Source: Epiperipatus broadwayi (lineage: Eukaryota > Onychophora > Udeonychophora > Euonychophora > Peripatidae). Taken from it: a stretch of DNA of 64,000 nt. The position numbers and the translations under genes were made by a program. How positions within the stretch are numbered: the stretch's first letter is position 1; each line of letters begins with the position of its first letter. The notes under the pieces were generated by a model that was not told the DNA's origin, made no database searches, and was given only the letters and a program-made list of their open reading frames with translations. Shown in pieces: positions 23,721 through 37,089 of the stretch. The stretch lies in assembly GCA_028023455.1 (NCBI GenBank), contig JAQFVV010012491.1, forward strand, positions 661,001 through 725,000, in the 5' to 3' direction.

Positions 23721-25402
23721 CACTACCCACTGTATGTATTAATTACTCAATATTATCTTAATTGGCACATCTGAAAGATGAAATTCAATTTTTTTCCTTA
23801 AAATAATGCATAAGCTTTCGTTTTATAAAAAGAAAGATCAAAATTGAATCCATGGTTAGGACAGGAGTCAACTTGATGGCATTTAATAATAAAATAGGCT
23901 CATTATTTGTTAAAAAATATTTTTTTAATTAATACATAATAAACTTCTAAACTCTATAGACTTGAATGTTATGGGAAAAATTAAATGTTTCTCCAAATAG
24001 TAAAAAACTATCAATTGGCCTATATTTTTACTCATACATATAAATTTATCAATATAGTTTTGTTTTCATCTGCTAAAAAACTTCTACAATTCAATTTATA
24101 AGTGTGATGTATTACTTTGACGCATGTTAATTACTGTATTTACTAATCATTTTTTATAATTTACTGTTTAGCTTTCAGACCAAATATTAACTTTAATTGA
24201 GTTTAAACTTTGCATTTAGTCTAAAAAATTAAAATAATAATTTATAGTTTAATTTAAACAGAATGGATTTACACTCCTAAGTACATGCATTGTAATGTTG
24301 TTATAATAACTCAGTGATGTCTTGTTGAGTACTGAGAATACTCTCAAAACCAAAGCACAAGCTAAATACTTTTGAAAATATTAGAGCAGCTGTCTTGTTT
24401 TTGTACCTAAATTTATTTGTATAGGCCAATCTAAATTATTTTAATTTGAGAGCATGAAGATGTTTCTTTATTCATTTTACATTACAGTGCATGTGTGTAG
24501 AGTATAAATCCCTTCTGTTTAAATTACATATGATCTCTGTGTTAGTAAATAAAATTGAATCTTACATAATTTATAGTTTAATAAAATTGCTTTATTTATT
24601 CATTTAGATGTCTATGTTTTAGACAGCTTAATTATTATAAATAAACTTTTAGAGATTCGAACTCAGAGCTATATTTATGAGTGACTTTATTAAGTCCATT
24701 TCCAGCATCTACATAGGTTATTGGCTTTTAAGTTCCATTCATAAAGAAGATAATCACAATAATCATGGATTGTCCTGGATATATTTTTTATAAAAGAATT
24801 ATTAAATAATCTTTAATATTTATCCTAGATAATATCATCAAAATGAGTGCATTCATATCATGAGACACTTGTAAATTAAATTGTAGTATAGTTTTATTTC
24901 ATTATTTTAGTTATTTTAACTTAGAGAAGTAGATTATATAAAAGATTATAAGATCTAAATATTCATTTTACAATTATACACATTAATGTATTATCATCAT
25001 GGATTCTTAGAAATATATAATATTCAAGAATTGAATTTATTTATAAAAAATATCTCTTTAAATGTACTCAAAAAAAAAAAAAGAATATTTCTTAAAGACT
25101 GACAGACATATGAAAGTGTCCAAAAATAAAAAAAAGCTTAGAATTTTCTAACAAATTAGAAGCTATTTATTCATTATGTCAAGATATGTGTCTGTTGTTT
25201 TTAAAAGTTTGTTAAGATTTTTTTCAATAAATCTTAAATTTATATATTAGTATTATCACTTTTCCTCTGGCTAAATTTTGCTTAATATTATTACTTTTCA
25301 CTTTAAAAAATAAATAAATAATTGAATGAATTTATTGCTTAGGAGTACATAAGATGCTAGAGCATCTCAAGTGGCAGAATTGGAATTCTCTGACGACCTT
25401 AT

Positions 25403-25414
25403 CCCCCCCCCCCC
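25403..25414 (+). repeat. C12 homopolymer
   Basis: A run of twelve C is striking in such AT-rich DNA. It has no visible link to a neighbouring element. Confidence 0.9.
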
Positions 25415-25724
25415 GTCTGACACTGCAATAAATTATACAGGACTTATTTTTCATTTATTTTAATTCAAAACACATTTAAACACTTAAAATAATAATAATA
25501 GTTTTACTAGTTTGAAGGTTTGTTTAATGTACAGAAGAATGGTGGAGCTGTAACATACACTATATTTTATTCCAAGACCTCCTCATGTACATGGCATATA
25601 TATTAGCTTACATTTTATTGATAAACTTTGATTAAAATAGAATTTGTATTGTTTATAGAACTATAGGTGTACAGTCCTTTTTAACATATACATAACACAG
25701 ATTCTTATATAATTATATTCTAAT

Positions 25725-26500
25725 TCGATGTCTATATTTCTTTGAAGCAATATATGTAATTATATAATTGAATATTTATAAATACAGTAATCAGATATAT
25801 TTTAAAAATTTTATCTACTTAGAAGCACTTTTGACTATCCTCATAGTCTTTGTCAATTAACACTTTGAAAGGCTAACCTTCCCACAATTCTGTGATTTTA
25901 TCTACTTAGGAGCACTTTTGACTATCCTCGTTGTCTTTTTCAATTAACACTTTAAAGGCTAACCTTCCCACAATTCTGTGATCTTAACATTTGCTGCCTG
26001 CCTGTTAATTAAGTCATGTTTGTATTTGTATATTAGCATAGCTTCTTTTATTTTTCTTTTATTGTTATTTTTTTCAATTTGCAATATTTTAATGTTATTG
26101 TAATTGAAGTTAAAACCATAAATATGTTAATTATTATGGTCATGAAAAATGGATGCTGAAACATTATTATCTACTTTGCAATTTTGATTCAATTTCTGAA
26201 CTCTTTTTAACAATGGTTTTAACTTCAATTGCAATAATGTTAAAGTATTGCAAATTGAAAAAACAACAACAACAACAACAACAACAAAAATAATAAAAGA
26301 AGCTATGCTAATATACAAACATGACTTAATTAATAGGCAGGCAACAAACATTAAGATCACAGAACTGTGGAAAGGTTAGAACTTTTAAAGAGTTAGTTGA
26401 CAAAGATCATGAGGATAGTCGAAAGCACTCCTAAGTGGATAAAATTTTTAAAATATATCTGATTACTATATTTATAAATATTCAATTATATAATATGTAG
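25725..26500. repeat. Large fold-back MITE (long terminal inverted repeats)
   Basis: The left arm from about 25725 and the right arm ending about 26500 are near reverse complements over more than 250 bp, with the outer part around ATTATATAATTGAATATTTA and the motif CTTAGGAGCACTTTTGACTA. On the left a subunit with GGAGCACTTTTGACTATCCT and CTTCCCACAATTCTGTGAT is tandemly duplicated (about 25808-25895 and 25896-25985); the right arm has it once. The inner right arm contains a (CAA)n microsatellite at about 26264-26288. No transposase is encoded. A shorter relative lies at 45601-45880. Confidence 0.8.
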
Positions 26501-27449
26501 ATTCTTTTATATATATATATAATATGCATATCATATGTAAATTAGCATTATAGCATTTTTTTAAAATAATTGTAATAATAATATAATTACCAATAATAAA
26601 TTATGAGGGCACATTTACATATATTTTCCTGAGTGTATGCTCACTCATTCATTCACTCAACAGTAAGAATAAGAAAAAAAACTAACAATATTATATTTTT
26701 ATTTTTTAAATAAAGTAAATACAAAAATGTTTGACTTTTGTCACTATTAAATACATTGTGGACAATTTTTTTTTTTAAATAACTTTTCTCTCTCATATAT
26801 CTCTAATAATGGGCTTGTTATCAAAATATTAGATCTCTAATTGTTTTGATGCTTTAAAATTAGTATCAGTTTTTAGTATGTATAAAGGAAGAATAAAATG
26901 TACATGCTTTTAACATAAGCCAAAGAACTATTATAAATAAATAAGATTACATACAGTGCTTTCAGATTACAAATTTAATTTTTTTAAAACACGATTGCAT
27001 ACAATGCTCAGAGATGGAAAAAGTATTGGTCATGCAAGCTAAAATTTATGAAATTTAAAATTTTTAATGTTTTTTTTTGATTATTTTTGTTTTTGTTTGT
27101 TTGAATTTCATTGCTTCACTGTATATAAAAGTAAAAAAGCCATTAAATAATACACTGGAGGTTCCTCATAGACATATTGTTAAAAAAAAAAGCAATATTT
27201 TCCAGTGCTAACAATTATTGCTGATGAGAATTTAATGGTTTTAATAAATCATTGTTTTACTCATAAGCTAAAAAATAATTAGATATTCATTTACTAATCA
27301 GTATTGGGTGTTTAGTGTTCCTGTCGTATAACAGAGAGAAATATTCCAGGTCATTTAAAAATTAAAACTCTTGCATTTATTATATGTATTCACCATACTA
27401 TATATATACACACACACAATGTTCACCTTCATTATGATTAGCAAACTAG

Positions 27450-28448
27450 GTAAATCTAGTTGTTAGCAGTACAAGTAATGGATAGCAGCAAATGCTGTGA
27501 TCTAACATTTCCAGCCTGCACATGGCTTGACTCTATTCGAAGCTTGAGCATGCTTTATTGCATTTTACAATATTGTGGATAATAAACATACTGCCATGCC
27601 ATTCAATGTTTGACAATTGTCTGATAACATTTTAACATCTGAAAGTTGCTGTCTGTTTTACATCTTAAAATATCAAGATTCCTATCTTTACTAATAACAA
27701 TCAGTTTCACGGATCTAAATTTCCAATTGATCTGTTTGTGCCATTGACTATTTATTTCCTTTTATTGACATTTCATTAGTTAGTTTGACAATAACTTGAA
27801 TATAATCTTTGATAATAATATTATAGTAAAAACAAGTTTATTACTTCTGCTGAGTTAGGATGAGTTGCAACATTCTCTTTCCCTAGACAAAGTTATTAGC
27901 TTTGAAGGACGGTTCTTAAAATAGCTTAGTAAAAATTTATGTTGTTTTCTTGCTTAATATTTTGGGCTGTCTTCATCATTCTTGGGTCTATATTCATCAC
28001 TTGATCTGTTTTTTAATCTGGATTGGATTCTTTATAAATCTGGTTGGTTCTTTGGGTCACTGGTATCATATCTGCTGAACTCTTATCATTGGGGGTGTTT
28101 TCATAGTCTGTCCTTAGTGTCTGTGATAGTGTTATTCATCAGTGGGTTAGACAATCACTATATGCAAACTTTTAAGTCAATGATTGTTGCTGGAATTCAT
28201 TTGGTGATCTCTTTGAACATACAGCATATCTGCATTTCAGCAATTTTATTTTTGTTTTCATGACCATATTGATTAGACCTCAGAACTAACAGGTTTATCC
28301 TAAGGTACAGATACAGTTTATCAATCACTTCTGAGTAGTCACTTTTTAATTTTATTATATTTGTGAGCTGGTTCATCTTAATCACTGTATAATCTAAGTA
28401 ATTGGACCAATCATGACTTAATACATTGCTGTGTTCACCATTCGACAC
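27450..28448 (-). pseudogene. Coding-like decayed stretch, identity unknown
   Basis: The minus strand is open for 83 codons at 28448-28197. It continues through a few stops with protein-like composition to about 27900, for example DYENTPNDKSSADMIPVTQ and DPRMMKTAQNIKQEN. It then decays towards 27450. The opposite strand is open for 93 codons at 27982-28263 but reads as low-complexity hydrophobic sequence. The minus-strand residues loosely resemble a retroelement Gag, but I recognise no diagnostic motif and assign no function. Confidence 0.3.
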
Positions 28449-28764
28449 AAGAATTTAAACGAATAATAAATTGGCTAAACGCCATCTACTTAAAACAAAA
28501 ATCTTAAATCTAATTAGAATATGAAAAAATTTCATCTATCTAACTTGGATTCACACACAAGCTGCAGAAATGATAATTTGATATAGTATCTTTGTATCTC
28601 AAAAAGTGTGTACATATATATATCTAAATTTTTAAAGCATACTTATATAATTCTTATATAAATGATTGTAGTTATGGTAATTAATTTTTTAACTTAATAG
28701 TAGTATTACTTCACTTATCAAATATTAAGTTTAACTGTCAGTATTTGAACTAAACTTATTTTAG

Positions 28765-28900
28765 ATGACATATTATGCTGGTACATTTCATGACGCTATT
28801 ATTCAACATGCTATTGCTTTAAACGAAACAATTAGAGAAAACGGAGACTTACAGGATGGCTTAAAAATAGCACAAAAGATGTGGAACAGAACATTTTCAG
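28765..28900 (+). CDS. Natriuretic-peptide-receptor-like guanylate cyclase, internal exon (ANF-receptor domain)
   Basis: This 136-bp exon has an acceptor ending TATTTTAG and a weaker donor GTTTGC. It is read in phase 0 for 45 codons plus one base and includes TFHDAIIQHAIALNET, GLKIAQKMWNRTFS and a split final codon. This is the diagnostic C-terminal part of the ANF-receptor domain: family members share F-H-D/Y-D-A, a long helix with A-L-x-E-T, a D-G-x-x-I segment, and the hallmark M-W-N-R-T/S-F followed by G. Two N-glycosylation sequons are visible (NET and NRT), the second inside the hallmark. It joins 16484-16638 upstream in phase 0 with nearly the spacing of vertebrate NPR1, and 63441-63535 downstream in phase 1. 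Confidence 0.92.
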
Positions 28901-29382
28901 GTTTGCAATCTTTATATTAAATCAATATTGTAAACAATTATCATAAACAATTTTTGTCTTGTGAAACACACTAATGCATGATTATTAAAATAAACATTTC
29001 AAAATATAATTTTCTATACTTGTTATTTTCAGACAGTTTTAACAGAAAAGATTATTATTATTAGCATTATCAATCTTTATAAATAAAGCAAAAAATCTGT
29101 ATACATCATTCACAAAATTAAAAAAAAAAGCCTTCAAGATTACTAAAAATAATATTTTCAATTATGACATATCGATGTACGATATTACAGTATCTATAAT
29201 GTTAAAAGAAAATATCTATAAAGAAGTAGTCACACACAATTTGCTATAATGTTTGTGTTCGCAAATAGATTTAAGATTGATATAGTTTTTAAATATATAT
29301 TTATTACTTGCTAAAATTGAATGAGCAGACGGAAAAAGTTAGCATGATTGTTGATCTTGGTTCAATTTCTGCTGAGAAATAG

Positions 29383-29490
29383 CATTGTTGGTCGAGAGGT
29401 TAGCGCAGCCGCCATACCAGCAAGCAGTTGGTTGCAGACGATTGTTGCGGGTTCGCCTCCCGATCTATGCTATGTCATATGAAAAAATAA
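29383..29490 (+). mobile_element. tRNA-derived SINE
   Basis: A-box-like TGGTCGAGAGG (29389-29399) and B-box-like GGTTCGCCTCC (29450-29460) lie about 50 bp apart, as in tRNA-derived promoters, with GCGCAGCCGCC between them and GATCTATGCTATGTCAT after. It matches the minus-strand copy at 18523-18636. No cloverleaf with a paired acceptor stem is evident, so it is not a functional tRNA gene. Confidence 0.65.
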
Positions 29491-30424
29491 ATAAATTTCA
29501 GTTTAGAAATGAGAGGTATTACTGTGGATCAATGACTTCACACATTATTCCAATAAAAGCTTATCAGAATAGACAATCTTAATTCTAAAAATAAGAAATC
29601 TTTTATATAAATTTTTTTAATTTCAATAATATTTTATGATGTTAATAAAAATATTACTTAAATAGCATTCTTATATGTTTAATGCAAATATGTTCTTCAC
29701 GCCTTTGTAAGTTTGACTATAGTTATCATAATTAAGCTGACAAGCATTGATTCATATGTTAAGAAACTGTTCAGGTAAAAATTTAAATCTTACATAAAAG
29801 TTTCTGTTATTTTTTTAGTCCTATTTATTTTATTTTTTGTTGACAGTATTTAACTTTATTGATAGTGCTTTTATTATTGTATATTAATTATTGTTTATTT
29901 AAATAAATTATATGTACCACTGACTGAATGATTGATTCTCTATCCAAGCTGTCTGCTATGACATCTTTCATTTAGTAGATGTGTTAAGTAGTGGCATAGT
30001 TTAGCTATTCTCCACACATTTCTTTAAGTCATTAGGAATGTCTAGATTATGATTTATGACATGAAATGTAACAATATGTTTTATATCATAGTAGATTGTA
30101 TTATTGCTTTTCTACCAATCAGGAAATCTCATCACTTTATCATGCCACATAGTTTAAATCATTTTAAACATTTCTAGTTTTTTCCAACTGAAAACAAAAT
30201 TTAATCTTAGCATGCTCTATCGTGAGTTAAGGTACAAAACATACTGTCACATATCACATCATAACACCTAATCTAAACATGCTAACAGTTTAAAACTTTG
30301 TAGTAAATAGTTAAACTATGTTGCTATGTACAATGTGTTAATTCAGGGATGCTGCTGCAGGAAGCTTGAAGAGAAAACCAATCATCAGTCACCATTTCAT
30401 TTGGACACAAGTTTAGTATACATA

Positions 30425-30611
30425 ATTTAAGCAAGATGTAATCAGAGGTGATTTGAATTCATATTTTCAAGCTCCCTTTGGTCATTCACTTTATCTTGAA
30501 CAATCATTGCTCACTATCACATACACGTGAAAGAATTCAATGATCTCCAATATACATATATTGTACTGAACAAGTACTCATCAGTTGGTCTGGATCATTA
30601 TAAACTGAGCA

Positions 30612-30615
<4 letters not shown>
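30425..30615 (-). mobile_element. SINE copy, left member of an inverted pair
   Basis: Its reverse complement matches 34964-35135: GATCCAGACCAACTGAT, a GGAGATCATT block, a CACGTGTATGTG-like block, then a decayed B-box region and TGATTACAT at the far end. A TA run lies on its inner side. With the right-hand copy it frames the 30653-34933 block. Confidence 0.65.
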
Positions 30616-30652
<37 letters not shown>

Positions 30653-30655
<3 letters not shown>

Positions 30656-33600
30656 ACCCTTACTTCTCGATGTATAATATAATTTGAAATACGACTAGCT
30701 CAATTAAATTATAATGCTTAATTAAAATTTGCATATCTATCTTTAATATACTTTTATATTATCATATTCTAATTAAATTTATTATCAATTATCAAAATCA
30801 ATATATTTCTATAGTATGTACTAATTAAATAAGTATTTATTAAAATCATGAGACTGTGAAGTAAAGTTACAAAGCAATAAGTAGATTTACATTGAGTCAA
30901 TATCTTCCAAAGACATTGTCTCAATGGCATAAGAATACTGTCACCTCCTTATTAACTTACTACTACCTCTACAGCATTCTTATGGCTTTTAAAATAAAAT
31001 AAATTATCTTTAATAATAATAAAATAAATAAATCTTAACTTTTAATTTTTAAAATATAATTAAATAATCTCAGGTTCTTCTAATTATCTTAAAGTAATGA
31101 TAACTCATGTAAATAAGTATGATATGGGATTTTATATCAAACCTAAATACACCTAACTTATTTTAATAATAATAATACTCAATACTAATCTTAGGGTATA
31201 ACTTAATCTTATCTATTTCTGTTATATCATCAATCATTAAATAAATAAATAATCATGTGTATATCTTTTATCTTCATATAGTATCTTAATTTTGGAATAG
31301 ATCAAAATCTTACAATTTATTAATATGTGGCAATAAATAATCTTGTACTCTTATATTGTGTATTATAACCATCTTATGAATGATAATTACTCTATGACCA
31401 TTGTAATATGATATATTAATGTCAATCAATTCTTATAAATGATAATCAGGAAAATATTGTATTTATTTCTAAAATAATATTAATAAATTCACATTGTGCA
31501 AATATTATGTTTGTTCAAATTATCTGTTGTCAAATGCTGTGGTGCAAAATAATGAACTCGACACACTTTTAAAACAAATTAAACAAATTTATTTACATTA
31601 ACTTCAACTAAGAATTTATTTACAATATTTACAATTCAAAATTATGAAAACAAAGAAAATAAATAAGAAAATAATAATACAATATGTTTACACTGTTATT
31701 AATTCATACTCCTAATAAGTAATTATACATTCTTTAAAATGCTGTACTAACAACATTGAAGTATGTTTTCAAAACTTAGACTTTAAACAAGCATCAGTAA
31801 ATCTCAATTATTACATAGAAAAATTTATGTAAACAATATTTATGTAGCATATGTAAACAATTAAACTTTACTAATTAAATTGCTACATCACTTAAGTATT
31901 ACTGCTATTCATTTCATCATGTACTAGTATGTGTTTACTTTACTATCAGCATTACTTTAATAGCATAATATAGAAACTAATGTATCCTTGTAATGTAATA
32001 ACCAAGAATTGATTATAACTTTATATTTCACTTAATGCAATTCATGTTACAGGTTTTATTAAATATGCATTACATATATGTGTTGTTGAAATAATAATAT
32101 TATTTAAATCATTCATTAATTTCAAATTCATAAAGTATTATATTAGATAAATTCTATGATTCTTTTCTATGTAAAATTATTACTTTACTTTATGTGTTAT
32201 TCTACTCCTTCTTAATAAACTTTTAACTACAAAACATCCTCTAAAACTTATCTAAAATTCCGGGAAAACAACCTTCAACTTTAAATAACCACTAATTATC
32301 CAAACTATTTATACTACGTCATCTATATTCAGTAAACCTTTAATTCAAACATAAACTTCTACATAAAACTTAACTTAATTTGTCCAATAAAATAAAAATA
32401 AAATATAGACTTTTAACTCTCTTCCTAATTTGCAATAAAAAAAATAATTACTTATAAATAATAAATATAATTCTAATACTATAACATAAAAACAATATCA
32501 AAATTTATTAACGAAAGAATCATATAATTATTTCTAAGCTTCTTATGTAATGTTGCATCGTATTTATTTCATAAATTCAAATTATGCATATTTAAATAAA
32601 ACTGTCACTGCCAATATAATGTGTGTGTATTTTTAAAATAATCATACATTCATTCAAAATAACATATCATTCGGTTGATCTAAAGAAAACATATTAAATA
32701 CATTAAAATTATTATTATTATACAATTTTTACCATCAATAATGATTTAATGTACAGTCCATCTTCCAATATTCTTCGGAATTACAGCTTCATAAAATAAT
32801 TCACATTTACACTCACGATCATTCTTTAACATATTACGTTTTATATTAATTATAAAATAAACTTATGCAATTAATTATTATATTACTTTAGTTATTATTT
32901 TAAGAAATGTACCTATCTTATTTTTAATAGATTAATACTATTTAACTTTTATATTAGATAAATAAAACAAAATTCATATTACATAATTCCAGCGATGTTT
33001 CCTTTTCACCATAAAGTTCTTTAATCGTAGGCACATATTCACTAGAACACCATTTCCTGTTTCCGGTCCACCACGTGTTTTTTAAAAGTTTATGAAAAAA
33101 CGAAAATGTTCTTTTTTTAAAAATAAGTTCCCCACAAGAAAATAAAATAAATTAAAATAGTTTATAGGATCCTGATTTAGTTATTTTTAAAATATTATTC
33201 AAAAGTTATTATTTTAGCTTAGTCTTTAGTTTTATGAAAAACTATCATTTAATTATTTTAAATTAACTGGGACGTCCACATATTTCTTGCGCATTTTTTA
33301 ACAAAACATCCAGGTAAGAATAAGCTTCTTTATTTATAAAACGGCCAGCGTTTAAATTATTTCAATATAATAATCCCATTATATTAAGATTTTTAGCTAA
33401 TTATATTTCAATTGACTTGCTTTTAAAATTATCAACATTCAGTCTTTTAAACATAAAGACTTAACAAGGCAAGTATTTATAAAACTACTTTCATTTTTAA
33501 TATCTTTACTTAAGATATATTTTTAAATTTATAGCTTGCAAAAATACTTTCTTTACACAAAAGTATTTATTCTTTAAAATATCTATTTTCTAATAGGCAA

Positions 33601-34930
33601 TAGTAATTAGCTTTTAAAATTATATACTATCCAAAATACTACTTTTCTCCATCTTGTAAATTTCCGAACTAATCCAGCGTTTGTCATATTTCTAAGGTAA
33701 AGTTTCCGATATATTTTCACTATATATGATGTTCCCATGACTATTTGCTTGTAAATTGAGCTTGATATAAAGACGATTGATAGGGAAAATTAAATTAACA
33801 CTGCATGACTATCATTTAAAATTTCTATAACTTATTTACAAAGACACTTTTATAATTTTGAAAAATGATTTTAAAAGCGTCTACAAAATTTACGTAGCTA
33901 TTTTTAATAACACAATTAACTTGAAAAATCAATCACGAAGTCCTCTCCTAACAATTGAACTGAGCTTTTATACCGGAAGAAACTTCCCATTTGATTGGTA
34001 GATTAAACAATCAACTTTGCTGGCTTATTTACATATTTTACCAACAACACAAAATTAAAAATAAATAATGACTTATTTAATATTTAATATTTATTACATT
34101 ATTAAATTTCTAAAATAATCTTTATCGTTTATTTAAATCCATTAAACATTTTTTAAAAAATATTCTTACTTACTTGATTTTAATTTTAACTTTTATAAAA
34201 TTATTTTAAATAAACTAAGTCTTTTTTATACGTTATATTTTTAAAACAATATTTTAAAATCAGATTTAATATTCTACATTGATTTATCTTTATTTTTATC
34301 TCGTGATAACTCACGTATTATTTATAAATTTTATAACATGATTTTTAAAATAGTTTTGCAACTTTATTAGATAACTTCCAAGCATGCTTGTGTATATCTA
34401 ACTAACATCTGTTTTTTTTATAACACAAGAAACGCTTGTCAACGTCTAAAAATAAACTAACAATTGCATTTTTTAAAATAAATATTTTTTAAATAAATAA
34501 GATATTATAATAGATTTTAAAATAATTATCCAATATTATTAAAATCAAATATTAGTCTTCTATTTAAGTACTTACAATAATTAAAATATTTATATTCTTT
34601 TATAATATTATTTTATCAACAATAAACATATGCATTTAATTTCAACTTGTCTTTTTAAATACTTTAGCTTTAAATATTTATTTATTAAATCTATTAATGC
34701 AGTATTGATTATGGCCATTTTTCCCAACTATATATTATACTCATCATCATTTAAAATGTCTCTCTCTATATCAGCACAATTTCACATATCAAATACTCAT
34801 AGATTGCTTTAATTAAACCTTTTGAAATATTACCATAAGCAAAATTAACATCACATATTCAAATATATCTTAAATTTAAAATTTTTTATAGATTAGCACA
34901 AAAATTAGATGGTGACCCATACAAAAGGGC

Positions 34931-34933
<3 letters not shown>
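30653..34933 (-). mobile_element. Unidentified 4.3-kb non-coding insertion in a TA microsatellite
   Basis: The block begins TGTACCCTT directly after a (TA)n run and ends AAGGGCACA directly before another, giving a 9-bp imperfect terminal inverted repeat (TGTRCCCTT) in LTR-like TGT...ACA form. It contains no long ORF and I found no internal direct repeat. On the minus strand CCGGTATAAAAGCTCAGT (about 33958-33976) looks like a TATA box followed by an initiator-like TCAGT. It could be a very large solo LTR, a non-autonomous retroelement or a DNA transposon. The ends are seen directly; the classification is inference. Confidence 0.5.
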
Positions 34934-34963
<30 letters not shown>

Positions 34964-34965
<2 letters not shown>

Positions 34966-35135
34966 GAGATGATGATCCAGACCAACTGATAGGTGCTGGT
35001 TCAGCATGAAATTTATATATGGGAGATCATTTATCTTTTTCACATGTATGTGTTTGTATACAGTTGTATAAAATGGAATGGATGATCAAAGGAAACTTGA
35101 AAGTCTGGGTTCAAATCCTCTTTGATTACATATAA
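34964..35135 (+). mobile_element. SINE copy, right member of an inverted pair
   Basis: Begins after a TA run with GGGAGATGATGATCCAGACC and ends with the B-box-like GGGTTCAAATCC (about 35107-35118) plus TGATTACAT. Same family as 9955-10020, 10396-10620 and 30425-30615. Confidence 0.65.
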
Positions 35136-37042
35136 TTATGTAGAATATTGATTTTAAATTGGTTTTTAAGCAAAAAATTAATGATTGTTTTTTTATGATT
35201 AGTATAAAAACATTCCATTTTTCAATTATTTAAACAGTTTCTGATTTGTAATATATATTAAAATATTTTTATGATCTGCATTAAATATTAAAGACTACTT
35301 ATTTAAATATTTTCTTCTACTTTATCAAAGTGAGGTATAGGAGCTGACACTAAGTTGATGAAGCTGCTTAAGTAGAAATTAAAAATCTACCTAGATTTTT
35401 ATTATATTTCAGCTCAATTGATTTTTAAATAATACTGACAAAATTTAGTATCATAGATTATATATATATTGTAACAAATATTCACCCACATACAAAAAAA
35501 AGTATGAATTATTTCAGTCTAGAAAAATATGATTAACAATGGGGGACTGTGTGCATGGTGGAGTGATTAAACAATTTTTTTTTATTAATCTAATTTAATA
35601 GCAGTTCCAGATAATGATGAGCCTCAGATCCAGTCATCTTTTCTGATCATCACTTTATTTATCCATGTTTATTATATTATTCTGATGTAATATAAAATAG
35701 TATATTTGTAATTCGAATGAGAAAATTTATGAGAAAGAAAATTTTTAACTATAAAAATAATTTTATTTAACATAATAGAATAAAAACAATATAATTGTTT
35801 TATATTTACATATTTACAGAATTAACATAATAAAAAAGAAAATATAATGGCAGAAAATATTTTTATTTATTGTTTATTTAGTAAAAGTCATTGTAAAAAT
35901 CTTAACCCATTTACCTTATTTTTAAATTTTTTTTTGAGTACAACTTTTCTTAAACTATAAAACTAACTTAAAATTGAGACTTATAGCCATACAATCATAT
36001 TATCATATATTAATTTACAAATTATTTAACTTGGCCATTTTTTTTTATAAACAAGTTTCTTTTTTGATTGTTGTGACTTATAGTTGAGGAATTCAGATAT
36101 GTTGATTATGTATAAATCCTTCTCTTCTTGGGTAATTTCTTCTTATAATATTTAACTGACAATTTTTCTTATAATATTAAATTGTCAAATTGCATTATAG
36201 TGTCCACAATAAGTTCCAGTATTTTCGAGTAAACCAAAATGTTATTCAGTATTGAGCAATCTAATTAAAGTTTTACCCCATCATTGCAAATATATACAAA
36301 TATGTGAGAATCAAAATCATTTTTCTGGCTTTAATTATATATATTAAGCAGCATATAGAATAACTTAACTGAATTCTTTTTTTTTCATTAACTGGAAACT
36401 CTTCAAATTTCCATGGTAATTTAATATTTTAAAGATAATTAACTTTATTTTAGAACCAAATGCACCCAACTTGTAAAGGCCATGGTTTTTTTTAATTGGT
36501 TGCTTTAACAATTTTTTTTAAAGATTTAATGTAAATTAAACAAAATATTTTAATATTATATAAATAAATTTCTGAATTTGAATAAAGCTAAATTAAAATT
36601 TACATTTTAAAATATAATTGTTATATTTAACAATGTTAATGTGCAAATATATATTTACAGGAGCACTCTCTGAATAAAAAAAATTATTATTATTATTTTA
36701 ATTTTTATTTTTTGATGGCATCAAAATTAATTGTAATAGTTTTCTTTAGGTTTGTTTTCATTGATATCTCCATAAATATAATTAGAAATTTTGCAATTGA
36801 GGATAATAGGTAAATCTTTTTTTTAGCTTTTTTTTTTTTAATGAAAAGTTTTATTTCTTTCTCTCTTCACCTTAAATAGCATAAATAAACAAAACCACAT
36901 GCATTTTTATAGTTATTGCTTTCTGGAACATGATCTAATTATTAAAAATCATACTAATAAAAAACTTTTTTTTTAAAGTTTAACAAACATGAAAATTTTG
37001 TTAAGTAATATATATAATTATGAATACACACATTTTACATCA

Positions 37043-37046
<4 letters not shown>

Positions 37047-37086
<40 letters not shown>
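37047..37086. repeat. (TA)n microsatellite, insertion target of the Gypsy element
   Basis: About 40 bp of alternating TA lead directly into the LTR start TGTAACCC at 37087. The same dinucleotide run resumes at 45601 after the other LTR, so the target duplication (probably 4-5 bp) cannot be delimited. Confidence 0.9.

Positions 37087-37089
<3 letters not shown>

Larger units (their letters stand above)
16639..28764 (+). other. Receptor intron of about 12.1 kb
   Basis: Bounded by GTAAGT at 16639 and an acceptor TATTTTAG ending at 28764; both flanking exons are phase 0 here. Contents recognised are a possible cassette exon (17068-17145), a fold-back (17768-18055), a decayed LINE (18230-21290) with a SINE inside, relics of the ~450-bp repeat (22607-23720), a C12 run (25403-25414) and a large fold-back MITE (25725-26500). 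In 21300-22600, 23720-25720 and 26500-27400 I see nothing beyond AT-rich sequence. Confidence 0.7.

Noticed and set aside
27982-28263. 93-codon plus-strand hydrophobic open frame, possible membrane protein
   Set aside because: It is antisense to a coding-like minus-strand stretch, and its hydrophobicity follows from T-rich sequence; no promoter or splice context.
29383-29490. Functional tRNA gene
   Set aside because: A- and B-box-like strings are present but no convincing acceptor or anticodon stems, and a related copy at 18523-18636 has a target duplication; it is a SINE.
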